Origin: Streptomyces cyaneogriseus subsp. noncyanogenus
GTDB taxonomy: Bacteria > Actinomycetota > Actinomycetes > Streptomycetales > Streptomycetaceae
Length of the DNA stretch: 64,000 nucleotides
NCBI RefSeq assembly: GCF_000931445.1
Contig: NZ_CP010849.1
Span: forward strand, 6,200,001 to 6,264,000
Direction: 5' to 3'
The position numbers and the translations under genes are program-made. The notes beneath the pieces were generated by a model. That model was not told where the DNA came from. It searched no databases and worked only from the letters and a program-made list of their open reading frames with translations. This document shows, piece after piece, positions 35,765 to 43,382 of this stretch (position 1 is its first letter; each line of letters opens with the position of its first letter).

Positions 35765-36514
35765 TCAGACCCCCACCACCGCCCGCACCGGCACCCTGGC
35801 CCCGTCGTACCGCTCCAGCAGCAGCCGGGCCACCTCCGGTGCGGGCCCGAGGACGTCGGCGAGGACGTCCGCGCCGGCGGCACCCCGGGCGATGCGGTCC
35901 GGCAGGAAGCCGGGCGCCAGGACATACGGGGCGACCGCCACCCGCGGACAGCCCAGCGCGCGCAGCTCGCGCACCGCGTCCTCGGTCCGGGGGAATCCCG
36001 CGGGACCCGAGGCGGAGGCGAACGCAGGCCGCACGGCGCACCAACCGGTGTGCCGCCACTCCCGCGCGATTGCTGCGATCACTGCGATCGCCTCCGGGTC
36101 GGTGGACCCCGCCGAGGCCAGCACGACCCCGGTCGAGGACTTGTCGGCGGGCGCCAGACCCGCCTCGCCCAGGCGCCGCTCCAGCGCCGCCGTCAGCAGC
36201 GGCGAGGGCCCCAGCACCTCGGCCTGCCGGACGCGCAGCCGGGGCGGTGCCTGCGCGAGGACGGCCGGGATGTCCGCCTTGGCGTGGAAGGCGCGGGTCA
36301 GCAGCAGCGGCAGGGCGACGACGTCCCGCACGCCCTGCGCCGCCAGGGACTCCAGCACCCCCGGCACCGAGGGCACGTTGAAGTCGAGGAACCCGGTCTC
36401 CACGCGCAGGCCCGGCCGCAGCGACCGTACCCGGCGCACCAGGGCGTGCACGGTCGCGGCGTGCCGCGGGTCGCGGCTGCCGTGGGCGATGACGAGCAGA
36501 ACCGGAGCGGCCAT
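35765..36514 (-). CDS. Sirohydrochlorin chelatase (CbiX/SirB-like)
   Basis: A 249-residue protein with two repeated halves. The first has LLVIAHGSRDPRHAATVHALVRRVR (metal His) and FLDFNVPSVPG; the second begins near VVLASAGSTDPEA and ends in PYVLAPGFLPDRI. The family inserts iron or cobalt into sirohydrochlorin. Here it ends the sulphur operon, so it most likely makes siroheme for the sulphite reductase SirA. The ATG at 36514 is eight bases after the ssuC stop. The first half carries the conserved His residues. Confidence 0.85.
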   Translation of the reverse strand: MAAPVLLVIAHGSRDPRHAATVHALVRRVRSLRPGLRVETGFLDFNVPSVPGVLESLAAQGVRDVVALPLLLTRAFHAKADIPAVLAQAPPRLRVRQAEVLGPSPLLTAALERRLGEAGLAPADKSSTGVVLASAGSTDPEAIAVIAAIAREWRHTGWCAVRPAFASASGPAGFPRTEDAVRELRALGCPRVAVAPYVLAPGFLPDRIARGAAGADVLADVLGPAPEVARLLLERYDGARVPVRAVVGV

Positions 36515-36522
36515 GGCGGGTC

Positions 36523-37419
36523 TCAGTTCCTCACCAGCAGACCGCGGCTGCGCAGCACCCACCGCTCCAGCGGGCTGAAGATCAGCAGGTCGATGGCGAT
36601 GCCGACGATCAGGATGAGCAGGATGGCCTCGAACACCATGGCCATGTCGCTGGCGTTGCGGCCGTTCTCCAGGAGCTGGCCCAGGCCGACGCCGAGATCG
36701 GGGAAGGAGGCGATGATCTCCGCGGCCATCAGCGAGCGCCAGGAGAACGCCCAGCCCTGCTTCAGGCCCGCCACATAGCCGGGCAGCGCGGCCGGCAGCA
36801 CGATGTACCAGGTGCCCTTCAGACCGGTCGCCCCCAGGGTGCGGCCCGCGCGCAGGAAGAGCGGCGGCACCTGGTCGACGCCGGAGACGAGACCGTTGGC
36901 GATCGAGGGGACCGCGCCCAGCAGGATCACCGCGTACATCATCGAGTTGTTCAGGCCGAGCCAGATCACGGCCGGCGGCACCCACGCCACCGACGGCAGG
37001 GACTGCAGGCCGGACAGGATCGGGCCGAGGGCCGCGCGCACGAACTTCACCCGGGCCACCAGCAGACCCAGCGGGGTGCCGATCAGCAGCGCGAGGCAGA
37101 AGCCGAGCAGGCCGCGCGAGACGCTGGTCCAGATGTAGCCGAGCAGTTCGCCCTGGAGCCACGCCTGGCGGACCACGTCCCACACGTCGCCCGGCGCGGG
37201 CAGCTTCGTCGGATCGTCGACGACCTTGAAGGAGACCAGGGCCTGCCACACCGCGAGCACCAGCGCCACGGCGAGCACCGGCGGCAGGATCTTCTCCACG
37301 AACGTCTGCCGGAAGGGCTTGCGGCCCTGCGGGACGGTCTCCAGCGCGTCCAGGCCCGCCTCCAGGCCGGCGAGGTCGCCGCCGTCCTTGGCGGTGGTCG
37401 TCGTCTCAGTGCTGGCCAT
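36523..37419 (-). CDS. ssuC: Sulphonate/taurine-type ABC transporter permease
   Basis: A 298-residue protein of the SsuC/TauC/NrtB group with about six transmembrane helices. The EAA-like loop reads GRTLGATGLKGTWYIVLPAALPGYVAGLKQGWAFSW. A 40-residue soluble N-terminus precedes the first helix (ILPPVLAVALVLAVWQALV). Its start overlaps the ssuB 3' end by 14 bases. Position in a cysteine operon favours sulphonate or sulphate-ester uptake over nitrate. Confidence 0.87.
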   Translation of the reverse strand: MASTETTTTAKDGGDLAGLEAGLDALETVPQGRKPFRQTFVEKILPPVLAVALVLAVWQALVSFKVVDDPTKLPAPGDVWDVVRQAWLQGELLGYIWTSVSRGLLGFCLALLIGTPLGLLVARVKFVRAALGPILSGLQSLPSVAWVPPAVIWLGLNNSMMYAVILLGAVPSIANGLVSGVDQVPPLFLRAGRTLGATGLKGTWYIVLPAALPGYVAGLKQGWAFSWRSLMAAEIIASFPDLGVGLGQLLENGRNASDMAMVFEAILLILIVGIAIDLLIFSPLERWVLRSRGLLVRN

Positions 37420-38194
37420 GGCGGCGGATCTCCCCACGCAGTTCTTCGGTGATCTCGACGGACAGCTCCGCCACGGCGGTGTCCTCGATGCGGCGCGGGT
37501 GCGGGATGCCGACCGTCCACTGGCGCGCGATGCGCCCGGGACGGGAGGACAGCAGCACCACGCGCTCGGCGAGGCGGACGGCCTCGCGCACGTTGTGCGT
37601 GACGAACAGCACCGACAGCCGCGTCTCACGCCAGATCCGGGTCAGCTCGTCGTGCAGCACGTCCCGCGTGATGGCGTCCAGCGCCGCGAACGGCTCGTCC
37701 ATCAGCAGCAGCTTGCTCTCCTGGGCGAGCGCCCGCGCCATCGCCACCCGCTGGCGCATCCCGCCCGACAGCTCGTGCACCCGCTTGCCGTGCGCGCCCC
37801 CCAGCCGGACCAGTTCCAGCAGCTCCTCGGCCTTGCCGCGCCGCTCGTTCTTCGGCACGCCCCGCAGCTTCAGGGCGAGTTCGATGTTCTTGCCCGCCGA
37901 CAGCCACGGGAACAGGGCGTGCTCCTGGAACATCAGGGCGGGCCGCCCGTCCGTGGTGATGGCGCCGGCGCTGGGCCGGTCCAGGCCCGCCACCAGGTTC
38001 AGCAGCGTGGACTTGCCGCAGCCGGAGGCCCCCAGGAGGGTGACGAACTCGCCGGGCGCGACATCGAGGCTGATGTCGTCCAGCACGAGCTGCTGTCCGG
38101 CGGGGCCCGCGAACGACTTCGAGACGTGCTCGATCCGGGCGGCGTGGGTCGCCGTCTTCGTGCCGTCGGCGGCCTTGGCGAGGGTCGTGGCCAT
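37406..38194 (-). CDS. ssuB: Sulphonate-type ABC transporter ATP-binding protein
   Basis: A 262-residue ABC ATPase. Walker A is LLGASGCGKSTLLNL, the Q-loop MFQEHALFPWL, signature ELSGGMRQRVAMARAL, Walker B LLLMDEPFAALD and switch His in LFVTHNVREAV. The NrtD/SsuB subgroup is indicated by neighbours and the FQEHALFPW stretch. I chose ATG at 38194, eight bases after AGGAGGT; GTG at 38203 would overlap that site. It sits between the permease and binding-protein genes and works at the inner membrane face. Confidence 0.9.
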   Translation of the reverse strand: MATTLAKAADGTKTATHAARIEHVSKSFAGPAGQQLVLDDISLDVAPGEFVTLLGASGCGKSTLLNLVAGLDRPSAGAITTDGRPALMFQEHALFPWLSAGKNIELALKLRGVPKNERRGKAEELLELVRLGGAHGKRVHELSGGMRQRVAMARALAQESKLLLMDEPFAALDAITRDVLHDELTRIWRETRLSVLFVTHNVREAVRLAERVVLLSSRPGRIARQWTVGIPHPRRIEDTAVAELSVEITEELRGEIRRHGQH

Positions 38195-38230
38195 GGTCGT
38201 CACCTCCTGGGAACTGATCGGGGTCCGGGC

Positions 38231-39334
38231 TTACTTCACGCCGAGGCCGGCGTCGTCGACCGCGGGCTCGCCCGCGGCCTGGAGCACCTTGTTGAGCAGC
38301 GTGAGGTCGTAGATGCCCTCGAGGTCGGGCTCGTCCAGCAGGCCCGCCTTCACCGCGTGCTGTGCCTGGGCGTCGAGGGTGGCGGCCAGCGGGTCGTCGG
38401 TGACCTTTATCGACTTCCACGCCGGGTCGAGGACCTTGGCGGGCAGCGCCTTGCCGGTGTCGGCGGCGAGCTGCCGGTTGGCGGCGGCCTTGGCCTCCTC
38501 CGGGTTGGCCTTGATCCACTTGTTGGTCTCGACCGACGCCCTGAGCACGGCCTCGACGACCTTCGGATGCTTCTCGAGGAACGTCTGCGACACGATGATG
38601 TTCGTGATCACGAACTTCTCGTCCGGCCACAGCGACGCCTCGTCGAGCAGCACCTTGCCGCCCTCGGCCACCAGCTTGGACGCGGTCGGCTCGGGCACCC
38701 AGGCGCCGTCGATGGACCCGGCCTTGTAGGCGTCCGGGGTGACCTTGTTGTCGCTGCGGACGACGGTGACGTCCCCCTTGCCGCTCTGCGGGTCGACCTT
38801 CCAGCCCTGCTCGGCGGCCCAGTTGAGGAACGCCACGTCCTGGGTGTTGCCCAGTTGCGGGGTCGCGATCCGCTTGCCCTCGACGTCCTCGACCGACCTG
38901 ATCTTCTCCGGGTTCACCACCAGCTTCACGCCGCCGGAGGCCGAACCGCCGATGATCCGCAGGTTCTTGCCCCGGGCCTTGGCGTAGCCGTTGATGGCCG
39001 GGGACGGGCCGATCCAGCCGATGTCGATGGAGCCGGAGTTGAGCGCCTCGATCTCCGAGGGCCCGGCGTTGAAGATCGCGTACCGCGCCTGGGTGGCGCC
39101 CAGCTCCTTCTGGAAGAAGCCCTTCTCGTTGCCGACCAGCGCGGTCGCGTGGGTGACGTTGCCGAAGTAGCCGATCCGGACGGAGTCCAGACCGTCGATC
39201 TTCTCGGCCCCGGCGGCGACCCGGGCGGTGCCGTCGTCCTTGGCCTGGGAGCCGTATCCGCAGGCGGCGAGGGCGAGCAGGGGAAGGGCGGCGAGGACCG
39301 CGAGGGAGCGGCGCAGGGCGGTGGTGGCAGGCAC
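38231..39334 (-). CDS. ssuA: Sulphonate-type ABC transporter binding lipoprotein
   Basis: A 367-residue protein with a lipoprotein signal (LAVLAALPLLALAACGYGS, lipobox LAAC). The mature protein is an SsuA/TauA/NrtA-type binding protein: VRIGYFGNVTHATALVGNEKGFF at the start, then FNAGPSEIEALNSGSIDIGWIGPSPAING. The C-terminal lobe is complete. The GTG at 39334 follows GAGGAA. It is separated from cysN by about 235 bases holding only a small ORF, so the ssu genes may have an extra promoter of their own. Confidence 0.88.
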   Translation of the reverse strand: MPATTALRRSLAVLAALPLLALAACGYGSQAKDDGTARVAAGAEKIDGLDSVRIGYFGNVTHATALVGNEKGFFQKELGATQARYAIFNAGPSEIEALNSGSIDIGWIGPSPAINGYAKARGKNLRIIGGSASGGVKLVVNPEKIRSVEDVEGKRIATPQLGNTQDVAFLNWAAEQGWKVDPQSGKGDVTVVRSDNKVTPDAYKAGSIDGAWVPEPTASKLVAEGGKVLLDEASLWPDEKFVITNIIVSQTFLEKHPKVVEAVLRASVETNKWIKANPEEAKAAANRQLAADTGKALPAKVLDPAWKSIKVTDDPLAATLDAQAQHAVKAGLLDEPDLEGIYDLTLLNKVLQAAGEPAVDDAGLGVK

Positions 39335-39463
39335 GGGAGGTGTTCCTCTCGTTGGCCCGGCGGTCACGACCCCCACCGAGGGGTCAGGTCGTGGCCGGGA
39401 GATCGGCAGGTCTTCGGCTGTGCGGAAGCGGTACGGTGCGGGCGCGCGGGCAGCGCGCGTACG

Positions 39464-39568
39464 TCACCGCCCACATCGCGCCACTCCGCCCTGCCCGCTG
39501 CCGAGGGCGCCGCTGCCGACGCGGCCGCCCTCCTTGGCGAACGTGGAGTAGAAGTCGGGGGAGCTCAT
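39464..39568 (-). CDS. Possible small ORF of 34 codons after cysN
   Basis: Starting at ATG 39568, two bases after the cysN stop, an ORF reads MSSPDFYSTFAKEGGRVGSG and ends in QGGVARCGR. The sequence before the ATG (GGGACTTCTGAGC) gives a possible ribosome site inside the cysN end. It contains one Cys near its C-terminus, and another short ATG frame follows. It might be a second attenuating leader for the ssu genes, a small protein or chance. I do not recognise a family. Confidence 0.3.
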   Translation of the reverse strand: MSSPDFYSTFAKEGGRVGSGALGSGQGGVARCGR

Positions 39569-39570
39569 GC

Positions 39571-40902
39571 TCAGAAGTCCCACCCGTCGTCGTCCGCGTC
39601 CTTGACCGGCTCGGGCGCGGCGAAGGACTCGCCGACCATGCCCGCGGTGAGCGTGGTGCCGTCGCTGGGGTCGATCAGGATGAACGAGCCCGTGCGGCGG
39701 GAGTCGGCGTAGGAGTCCAGCGGCAGCGGCTCGGCGGTGCGGATCTTAACCCGGCCGATGTCGTTGGCGACGAGCCGGCCCGGGTGCGGGTGCAGCGACA
39801 GGTCGTCCAGCGTCAGCCGGGACGGGATGTCCTTCACGATCGCCTTGACCGTGCGGGTGCCGTGCTTGAGCAGCACCCGGTGGCCGACCGTCAGCGGCTG
39901 GTCGGCGACGTGGCACACGGTCGCCTCGACGTCCTGCGTGGTCGCCGGGGCGTCCTGGCTCGGCACGATCAGGTCGCCGCGGGAGATGTCGATGTCGTCC
40001 TCGAGCAGCAGCGTCACCGACTGCGGCGTCCAGGCCGCCTCGACCGGCTCGCCCAGCACGTCGATCCCGGTGACCGTCGTCGTCCGGCCCGAGGGCAGCA
40101 CGGTGACCGTGTCGCCGACGCGGAAGGTACCGGCGGCGATCTGGCCGGCGTAGCCCCGGTAGTCGGGGTGCTCGGCGGTCTGCGGGCGGATCACGTACTG
40201 CACGGGCAGCCGGGCGTGGCAGTGCGCCAGGTCGTGGCTGACCGGGACCGTCTCCAGGTGCTCCAGGACGGTCGGGCCGCCGTACCAGTCCATGTGCGCG
40301 GACGGCTCCACCACGTTGTCTCCGGCCAGGGCGGAGATGGGGATGGCGGTGACCTCGGGGACGCCCAGCTCGGTGGCGTACGCCGTGAACTCCTCGGCGA
40401 TCCGCGCGAAGACCCGCTCCTCGTAGCCGACGAGGTCCATCTTGTTGACGGCGAGGACGGCGTGCGGCACGCGCAGCAGCGCGGCGATGGCGGCGTGGCG
40501 GCGGGTCTGCTCGACGACCCCGTTGCGGGCGTCGACCAGGATCACCGTCAGCTCGGCCGTCGAGGCACCCGTGACCATGTTGCGCGTGTACTGCACATGG
40601 CCGGGCGTGTCGGCGAGGATGAACCGGCGGCGCGGGGTGGCGAAGTACCGGTAGGCCACGTCGATGGTGATGCCCTGCTCGCGCTCGGCGCGCAGGCCGT
40701 CCGTCAGGAGCGCGAGGTCCGGGCCCTCCTGGCCCCGGCTCGCCGAGACGCGCTCGACGGCCTCGAGCTGGTCGGCCAGGACCGACTTGGAGTCGTGCAG
40801 GAGGCGGCCGACGAGGGTGGACTTGCCGTCGTCGACGGAGCCGGCGGTGGCGAACCGCAGCAGGGTGGTGTCCGAGAGCGCCTCGGTCGTGGTCGTGCTC
40901 AT
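39571..40902 (-). CDS. cysN: Sulphate adenylyltransferase subunit 1 (GTPase)
   Basis: A 443-residue EF-Tu-like GTPase. G1 is ATAGSVDDGKSTLVGRLLHD, G3 DTPGHVQYTRN, G4 VNKMDLV, followed by two beta-barrel domains. CysN couples GTP hydrolysis to formation of adenosine 5'-phosphosulphate by CysD. No fused APS kinase domain is present; a separate cysC lies upstream. The ATG at 40902 is two bases after the cysD stop. The C-terminus ends in an acidic DADDDGWDF tail. Confidence 0.95.
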   Translation of the reverse strand: MSTTTTEALSDTTLLRFATAGSVDDGKSTLVGRLLHDSKSVLADQLEAVERVSASRGQEGPDLALLTDGLRAEREQGITIDVAYRYFATPRRRFILADTPGHVQYTRNMVTGASTAELTVILVDARNGVVEQTRRHAAIAALLRVPHAVLAVNKMDLVGYEERVFARIAEEFTAYATELGVPEVTAIPISALAGDNVVEPSAHMDWYGGPTVLEHLETVPVSHDLAHCHARLPVQYVIRPQTAEHPDYRGYAGQIAAGTFRVGDTVTVLPSGRTTTVTGIDVLGEPVEAAWTPQSVTLLLEDDIDISRGDLIVPSQDAPATTQDVEATVCHVADQPLTVGHRVLLKHGTRTVKAIVKDIPSRLTLDDLSLHPHPGRLVANDIGRVKIRTAEPLPLDSYADSRRTGSFILIDPSDGTTLTAGMVGESFAAPEPVKDADDDGWDF

Positions 40903-40904
40903 CT

Positions 40905-41852
40905 CTAGAAGTACCCCTCGCGCTTGCGGTCTTCCATCGCGGCCTCGGAGAGCTTGTCGTCGGCGCGGGTGGCGCCGCGCTCGGTGAGCCGGGAGGCGGC
41001 GATCTCGGCGATCACCTTCTCGATGGTGTCGGCTTCGGAGTCGACGGCCCCGGTGCAGGACATGTCACCGACGGTCCGGTAGCGGACCAGCCGCTTCTCG
41101 ACGGTCTCGCCGTCCTTCGGGCCGCCCCACTCGCCGGCGGTCAGCCACATGCCGCCCCGCTGGAACACCTCGCGCTGGTGCGCGTAGTAGATCTCCGGCA
41201 GCTCGATGCCCTCGCGGGCGATGTACTGCCACACGTCCAGCTCGGTCCAGTTGCTGAGCGGGAAGACGCGGACGTGCTCGCCCGGCGCATGGCGGCCGTT
41301 GTACAGGTTCCACAGCTCGGGGCGCTGGCGGCGCGGGTCCCACTGCGAGAACTCGTCGCGCAGGGAGAACACCCGCTCCTTGGCCCGCGCCTTCTCCTCG
41401 TCGCGGCGCCCGCCGCCGAAGACCGCGTCGAACTTCTCGCTCTGGATCTTCTCCGTGAGCGGGAGGGTCTGGAGCGGGTTGCGGGTGCCGTCGGGGCGCT
41501 CCTTGAGGACACCCCGGTCGATGTAGTCCTGCACCGAGGCCACGTGCAGCCGCAGCCCGTGCCGGGCCACCGTGCGGTCGCGGTAGTCGAGCACCTCGGG
41601 GAAGTTGTGCCCGGTGTCGACGTGCAGCAGCGCGAAGGGGACCGGCGCGGGCGCGAACGCCTTGAGCGCCAGGTGCAGCATGACGATGGAGTCCTTGCCG
41701 CCGGAGAAGAGGATCACCGGGTTCTCGAACTCGCCCGCCACCTCGCGGAAGATGTGCACCGCCTCGGACTCCAGGGCGTCCAGGTGGGAGAGGGCGTACG
41801 GGCTGCCGGTCTCCTCGGTGACGGTGGCGACGCTGCCGGTCGTGCCGGTCAT
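40905..41852 (-). CDS. cysD: Sulphate adenylyltransferase subunit 2
   Basis: A 315-residue ATP-pyrophosphatase. The P-loop is VILFSGGKDSIVMLHLALKA; further conserved segments are LHVDTGHNFPEVLDYRD, FGGGRRDEEKARAKER and PLSNWTELDVWQYI. It forms APS from ATP and sulphate together with CysN. It ends in a TAG stop, two bases before the cysN ATG, and its own ATG overlaps the end of cysC by four bases. Length is normal for the family. Confidence 0.95.
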   Translation of the reverse strand: MTGTTGSVATVTEETGSPYALSHLDALESEAVHIFREVAGEFENPVILFSGGKDSIVMLHLALKAFAPAPVPFALLHVDTGHNFPEVLDYRDRTVARHGLRLHVASVQDYIDRGVLKERPDGTRNPLQTLPLTEKIQSEKFDAVFGGGRRDEEKARAKERVFSLRDEFSQWDPRRQRPELWNLYNGRHAPGEHVRVFPLSNWTELDVWQYIAREGIELPEIYYAHQREVFQRGGMWLTAGEWGGPKDGETVEKRLVRYRTVGDMSCTGAVDSEADTIEKVIAEIAASRLTERGATRADDKLSEAAMEDRKREGYF

Positions 41853-42385
41853 GCCAGTCCCCTTTCGCTGAGCAGGGCGTACACCGACGCCGCGGACTCC
41901 TGCACGGTCTGGTTCTGGGACTCGATGCGCAGGTCGGGCGCCTCGGGCTCCTCGTACGGGTCGTCGACCCCGGTGAGCCCGGTCAGCTCGCCCGCGGCCT
42001 GCTTGGCGTACAGGCCCTTCACATCGCGGACGGAGCACACCTCGACCGGGGTCGCCACGTGCACCTCCAGATACGGCGTGCCCTGCGCCTCGTGGCGCTT
42101 GCGGACCGCGTCGCGGCTGTCGGCGTAGGGCGCGATCACCGGGACCAGCACCGTCACACCGTTGCGGGCGAGCAGCTCGGCGACGAAGCCGATGCGCTGC
42201 ACGTTGGTGTGCCGGTCCTCGCGGCTGAAGCCGAGGCCCGCCGAGAGGAACTCGCGGATCTCGTCGCCGTCGAGGACCTCGACGCGGCGGCCCTCCTCGC
42301 GGAGCCGTCCGGCCAGCTCGTGGGCGATGGTGGTCTTGCCGGCGCTCGGCAGACCCGTGAGCCAGACGGTGGCTCCGGTGGTCAC
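41849..42385 (-). CDS. cysC: Adenylyl-sulphate kinase
   Basis: A 178-residue kinase. The P-loop is VWLTGLPSAGKTTIA; LDGDEIREFLSAGLGFSREDRHTNVQRIG and VCSVRDVKGLYAKQAAGE mark APS kinase. It phosphorylates APS to PAPS. I chose GTG at 42385, five bases after AGGAGA, because the conserved fold starts there. An ATG at 42499 overlaps the cysH stop as ATGA and would add 38 low-complexity Thr/Ala/Val residues; coupling makes that start a real alternative. It lies between cysH and cysD. Confidence 0.92.
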   Translation of the reverse strand: MTTGATVWLTGLPSAGKTTIAHELAGRLREEGRRVEVLDGDEIREFLSAGLGFSREDRHTNVQRIGFVAELLARNGVTVLVPVIAPYADSRDAVRKRHEAQGTPYLEVHVATPVEVCSVRDVKGLYAKQAAGELTGLTGVDDPYEEPEAPDLRIESQNQTVQESAASVYALLSERGLA

Positions 42386-42495
42386 GTGGTTCTCCTGGGT
42401 CGCGGTCGTGGCGACGGCCGCGGGGGCCGCGGTCGTCGCATCGGTAACAGCAGTAACAGCGGGAGCTGTGGGCACCTTGTGCGTGCCTGTGGCCG

Positions 42496-43206
42496 TCATG
42501 TGTGCAGCCCGCACTCGGTCTTGGCCCGGCCCGCCCAGCGGCCGGCGCGCGCGTCCTCGCCCTGGAGCACCCGGCGGGTGCACGGGGCGCAGCCGACGGA
42601 GGCGTACCCGTCCATCAGCAGCGGATTGGTCAGGACGCCGTGCTCGGCGACGTACGCGTCCACGTCGTCCTGCGTCCAGCGGGCGATGGGGGAGACCTTG
42701 ACCTTGCCCCGCCTGGCGTCCCAGCCGACGACCGGGGTGCCCGCCCGGGTCGGGGACTCGTCGCGGCGCAGGCCGGTCGCCCAGGCGAGGTAGCCCTTCA
42801 GGCCCTCTTCCAGGGGCTGGACCTTGCGCAGCTTGCAGCACAGGTCGGGGTCCCGGTCGTGCAGCTTGGGGCCGTACTCGGCGTCCTGCTCGGCGACCGT
42901 CCGGCGCGGGGTGAGCGTGATGACGTTGACGTCCATCACGGCCTCGACCGCGTCCCGGGTGCCGATGGTCTCCGGGAAGTGGTAGCCGGTGTCCAGGAAG
43001 ACCACGTCGACGCCGGGCATGGCGCGGGAGGCCAGGTGGGCGACGACCGCGTCCTCCATCGAGGACGTCACGCAGAATCGCTTGCCGAACGTGTCGGCGG
43101 CCCACCGGAGGATCTCCAGCGCGGAGGCGTCCTCCAGGTCGCGGCCCGCCCGCTCGGCCAGCTCTTGGAGCTCCTCGGCCGTGCGCTCGTGCTGAATCGC
43201 CGTCAT
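42496..43206 (-). CDS. cysH: Adenylyl-sulphate/phosphoadenylyl-sulphate reductase
   Basis: A 236-residue reductase: FCVTSSMEDAVVAHLASR is the nucleotide site, and LDTGYHFPET follows. Two cysteine pairs are present (DLCCKLRKV and CAPCTRR, about 80 residues apart), the ligands of a [4Fe-4S] cluster, plus a C-terminal ECGLH with the catalytic Cys. The cluster motif marks enzymes that use APS; plain PAPS reductases lack it. Its presence beside cysC is notable. The ATG at 43206 overlaps the preceding small gene, with GGAGGGG upstream. Confidence 0.93.
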   Translation of the reverse strand: MTAIQHERTAEELQELAERAGRDLEDASALEILRWAADTFGKRFCVTSSMEDAVVAHLASRAMPGVDVVFLDTGYHFPETIGTRDAVEAVMDVNVITLTPRRTVAEQDAEYGPKLHDRDPDLCCKLRKVQPLEEGLKGYLAWATGLRRDESPTRAGTPVVGWDARRGKVKVSPIARWTQDDVDAYVAEHGVLTNPLLMDGYASVGCAPCTRRVLQGEDARAGRWAGRAKTECGLHT

Positions 43207-43382
43207 ATTCCGTCCCCTCCCGTGGAGTTGGGCTGAAGACCCCGGGCCAGCAGCCCGAGGAACTTCAACTGGAATGCGCGGTTGCACCCGGCGCATTCCC
43301 AGGCGCCGTGACCCTGCTCGCCCGGACGCAGGTCCTCGTCGCCGCAGTAGGGGCAGTAGAAGGGAGCCGCTCGCTCGCTCAC
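43203..43382 (-). CDS. Small zinc-ribbon protein in the sulphur operon
   Basis: A 59-residue protein. FYCPYCGDEDLRPGE and GAWECAGCNRAFQLKF give a four-cysteine zinc ribbon. Its GTG overlaps the sirA stop (GTGA) and its TGA overlaps the cysH ATG (ATGA), so it is locked between the two reductase genes. Similar short proteins occur at this position in other Streptomyces sulphur operons as far as I recall, but no function is assigned. It might be an assembly factor or electron-transfer partner for SirA or CysH; this is inference. Confidence 0.8.
   Translation of the reverse strand: MSERAAPFYCPYCGDEDLRPGEQGHGAWECAGCNRAFQLKFLGLLARGLQPNSTGGDGI

Noticed and set aside
42386..42499. Pro/Thr/Ala extension of CysC from ATG 42499
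   Set aside because: Kept only as an alternative: GTG 42385 has a ribosome site and begins at the conserved kinase fold.
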